Assembly: GCA_903868145.1 (NCBI GenBank)
Contig: CAIPTY010000077.1
Coordinates: 1 to 36,088, forward strand
Reading direction: 5' to 3'
Source: an uncultured Desulfuromonadales bacterium
GTDB taxonomy: Bacteria > Desulfobacterota > Desulfuromonadia > Geobacterales > Pseudopelobacteraceae
Length of the DNA: 36,088 nucleotides
A model generated the notes under the pieces. It saw nothing but the letters and a program-made list of their open reading frames with translations, was not told the DNA's origin and ran no database searches. The translations under genes and the position numbers were made by a program. Below, in pieces: positions 34,620 to 36,088 of the stretch. Numbering within the stretch: the stretch's first letter is position 1; the number at the start of each line of letters is the position of its first letter.

Positions 34620-35810
34620 TTATTCAATAATCGAGCTGACGACGCCGGCGCCAACGGTACGGCCACCTTCACGGATGGCGAAGCGAAGACCTTCGTCCAT
34701 GGCGATCGGGGTGATCAGGTTGATGGTCATGGCTATGTTGTCCCCGGGCATTACCATTTCAGTGCCGGCGGGAAGTTCGGCTATGCCGGTTACGTCGGTG
34801 GTACGGAAGTAGAACTGAGGACGATAGCCGTTGAAGAACGGGGTGTGACGGCCGCCTTCTTCTTTGGTGAGAACGTAGGCTTCGGCTTTGAATTTGGTGT
34901 GCGGCGTGATGCTGCCAGGTTTGGAAAGTACCTGACCTCGTTCGATGTCTTCACGCTTGACGCCGCGAAGAAGGGCGCCGATGTTGTCGCCGGCACGGCC
35001 TTCGTCGAGAAGTTTGCGGAACATTTCTACGCCGGTTACGGTGGTTTTGGCGGTGGCTTTCATGCCGACGATTTCTACTTCTTCGCCAACTTTGACTATG
35101 CCGCGCTCGACACGACCAGTGGCGACGGTGCCGCGACCGGAGATGGAGAATACGTCTTCGACGGGCATGAGGAAAGGTTTGTCGATGGCGCGCTCGGGCT
35201 GCGGGATGTAGCTGTCTACAGCGTCCATGAGCTTCTCGATGGCCGGTTGGGCCAATTCACCTGTTTCACCGTTGAGTGCCTGCAGGGCGGAACCCATGAT
35301 GATTGGAATTTCGTCGCCGGGGAAGTCGTAGCTGGAGAGCAGTTCGCGTATCTCAAGCTCAACGAGTTCGAGCAGTTCGGCGTCGTCTACCATGTCGGCT
35401 TTGTTCAGGAATACTACTATGTACGGTACGCCTACCTGACGGGCAAGCAAAATGTGCTCACGGGTCTGGGGCATGGGGCCGTCGGCGGCGGAGACGACGA
35501 GGATGGCTCCGTCCATCTGGGCAGCACCGGTGATCATGTTTTTGACGTAGTCAGCATGGCCGGGGCAGTCGACGTGGGCGTAGTGGCGCTTGTCGGTTTC
35601 GTATTCGACGTGGGCGGTGGCGATGGTGATGCCGCGCTCACGCTCTTCAGGGGCGTTGTCGATCTGGTCGAATGCCTTGAATTCGGCTTGACCCTTGCCG
35701 GCAAGTACCTTCGTGATGGCGGCCGTCAAGGTGGTCTTGCCGTGGTCTACGTGACCAATCGTGCCGATGTTGCAATGCGGTTTGTTACGCTCAAATTTCG
35801 CCTTCGCCAT
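34620..35810 (-). CDS. tuf: Elongation factor Tu
   Basis: A 396-aa GTPase that delivers aminoacyl-tRNA to the ribosome. The P-loop GHVDHGKT is at 19-26, then RERGITI, the DCPGH G3 motif and NKADM G4 motif; domains 2 and 3 follow ([13 protein letters not shown], ending [10 protein letters not shown]). GAGGAGGG lies about 9 nt before the ATG. Its wobble positions are more G/C- and codon-optimised than most of the window, normal for tuf. It lies between tRNA-Thr and rpsJ: the upstream side looks like a tufB-type locus, the downstream side like a tufA-type locus. Confidence 0.98.
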   Translation of the reverse strand: MAKAKFERNKPHCNIGTIGHVDHGKTTLTAAITKVLAGKGQAEFKAFDQIDNAPEERERGITIATAHVEYETDKRHYAHVDCPGHADYVKNMITGAAQMDGAILVVSAADGPMPQTREHILLARQVGVPYIVVFLNKADMVDDAELLELVELEIRELLSSYDFPGDEIPIIMGSALQALNGETGELAQPAIEKLMDAVDSYIPQPERAIDKPFLMPVEDVFSISGRGTVATGRVERGIVKVGEEVEIVGMKATAKTTVTGVEMFRKLLDEGRAGDNIGALLRGVKREDIERGQVLSKPGSITPHTKFKAEAYVLTKEEGGRHTPFFNGYRPQFYFRTTDVTGIAELPAGTEMVMPGDNIAMTINLITPIAMDEGLRFAIREGGRTVGAGVVSSIIE

Positions 35811-35906
35811 GGGTAAGGCCCTCCTCGATAACGTGGTGATGTGTTGTTGTGTACGTGCCCTGTCTTAGTTGATTTACTTACATTCAAACATTAAATTGAA
35901 ATGTTA

Positions 35907-35982
<76 letters not shown>

Positions 35983-35987
35983 TTTAC

Positions 35988-36064
35988 TGGAGCGGGAAAC
36001 GGGACTCGAACCCGCGACCCTCAGCTTGGAAGGCTGACGCTCTAGCCAACTGAGCTACTCCCGC
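35988..36064 (-). tRNA. tRNA-Gly (anticodon TCC)
   Basis: On the minus strand a 77-nt cloverleaf: acceptor GCGGGAG/TTCCCGC, anticodon stem TCAGC/GCTGA with loop CTTCCAA (TCC), T arm CGCGGGTTCGAGTCCCG, and encoded CCA. Only 24 bp remain to the window edge, so further tRNAs (a Tyr gene is common here) would lie outside. Confidence 0.97.
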
Positions 36065-36088
36065 GCTACCAGACGAAGATATGTGGAA

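Noticed and set aside
34845-35816. A 323-codon open frame on the plus strand, antisense to tuf
   Set aside because: It mirrors the tuf codon pattern: G/C-rich wobble positions leave few stops on the opposite strand. The peptide is a Gly/Val/Phe-rich string with no recognisable domain.
36065-36088. Possible start of another tRNA at the right edge (TGG that could be an encoded CCA)
   Set aside because: Only a few bases are present and no stem can be tested.

Overview
The window looks like a bacterial chromosome segment from the Geobacterales (Geobacter/Pelobacter/Trichlorobacter group). This is inferred from the gene repertoire: single-chain pyruvate carboxylase, glnD-xerD, an NtrY/NtrX-like pair with an S41 peptidase, a YaaR-like protein, and one unbroken S10-spc-alpha ribosomal gene run. 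No species is claimed.

Region 1 (1-1611) is a decayed toxin-antitoxin patch read on the minus strand. It holds an intact MntA-type nucleotidyltransferase antitoxin, a hepT toxin gene killed by two in-frame stop codons, an intact ParE/RelE-type toxin with its small antitoxin, and a second 3' fragment of hepT running off the left edge. The two hepT ends form a 117-bp direct repeat (114/117 identical) that brackets the ParE-type module.

Region 2 (1612-5222, minus) carries glnD (PII uridylyltransferase) followed by xerD (tyrosine recombinase).

Region 3 (5359-9175, plus) is an envelope-stress-like cassette: an ECF sigma factor, a membrane zinc-finger anti-sigma factor, an MFS transporter and a secreted protein of unknown function. 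The first three genes overlap one another. Two near-identical RpoE-type promoter signatures (GGAACTT, 16-nt spacer, GTC), one directly before the sigma gene and one before the secreted-protein gene, suggest an autoregulated regulon.

Region 4 (9252-13991) has pyruvate carboxylase (minus), with an AT-rich, palindrome-bearing upstream region, and divergent trpC coupled to a small two-helix membrane protein. Region 5 (14000-19594) has an NtrY-like sensor kinase, an NtrX-like AAA+ regulator and a C-terminal-processing peptidase on the minus strand, with a divergent YaaR/DUF327 gene. The regulator has GAFAAA where the sigma54-contacting GAFTGA loop should be.

Region 6 (19677-36064, minus) reads tRNA-Gly, tRNA-Thr, tuf, rpsJ, rplC, rplD, rplW, rplB, rpsS, rplV, rpsC, rplP, rpmC, rpsQ, rplN, rplX, rplE, rpsN, rpsH, rplF, rplR, rpsE, rpmD, rplO, secY, adk, map, rpmJ, rpsM, rpsK, rpsD, rpoA, rplQ. 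The tRNA-tuf-rpsJ order joins the usual 5' flank of one tuf copy to the usual 3' flank of the other, which points to recombination or assembly collapse across duplicated tuf genes.
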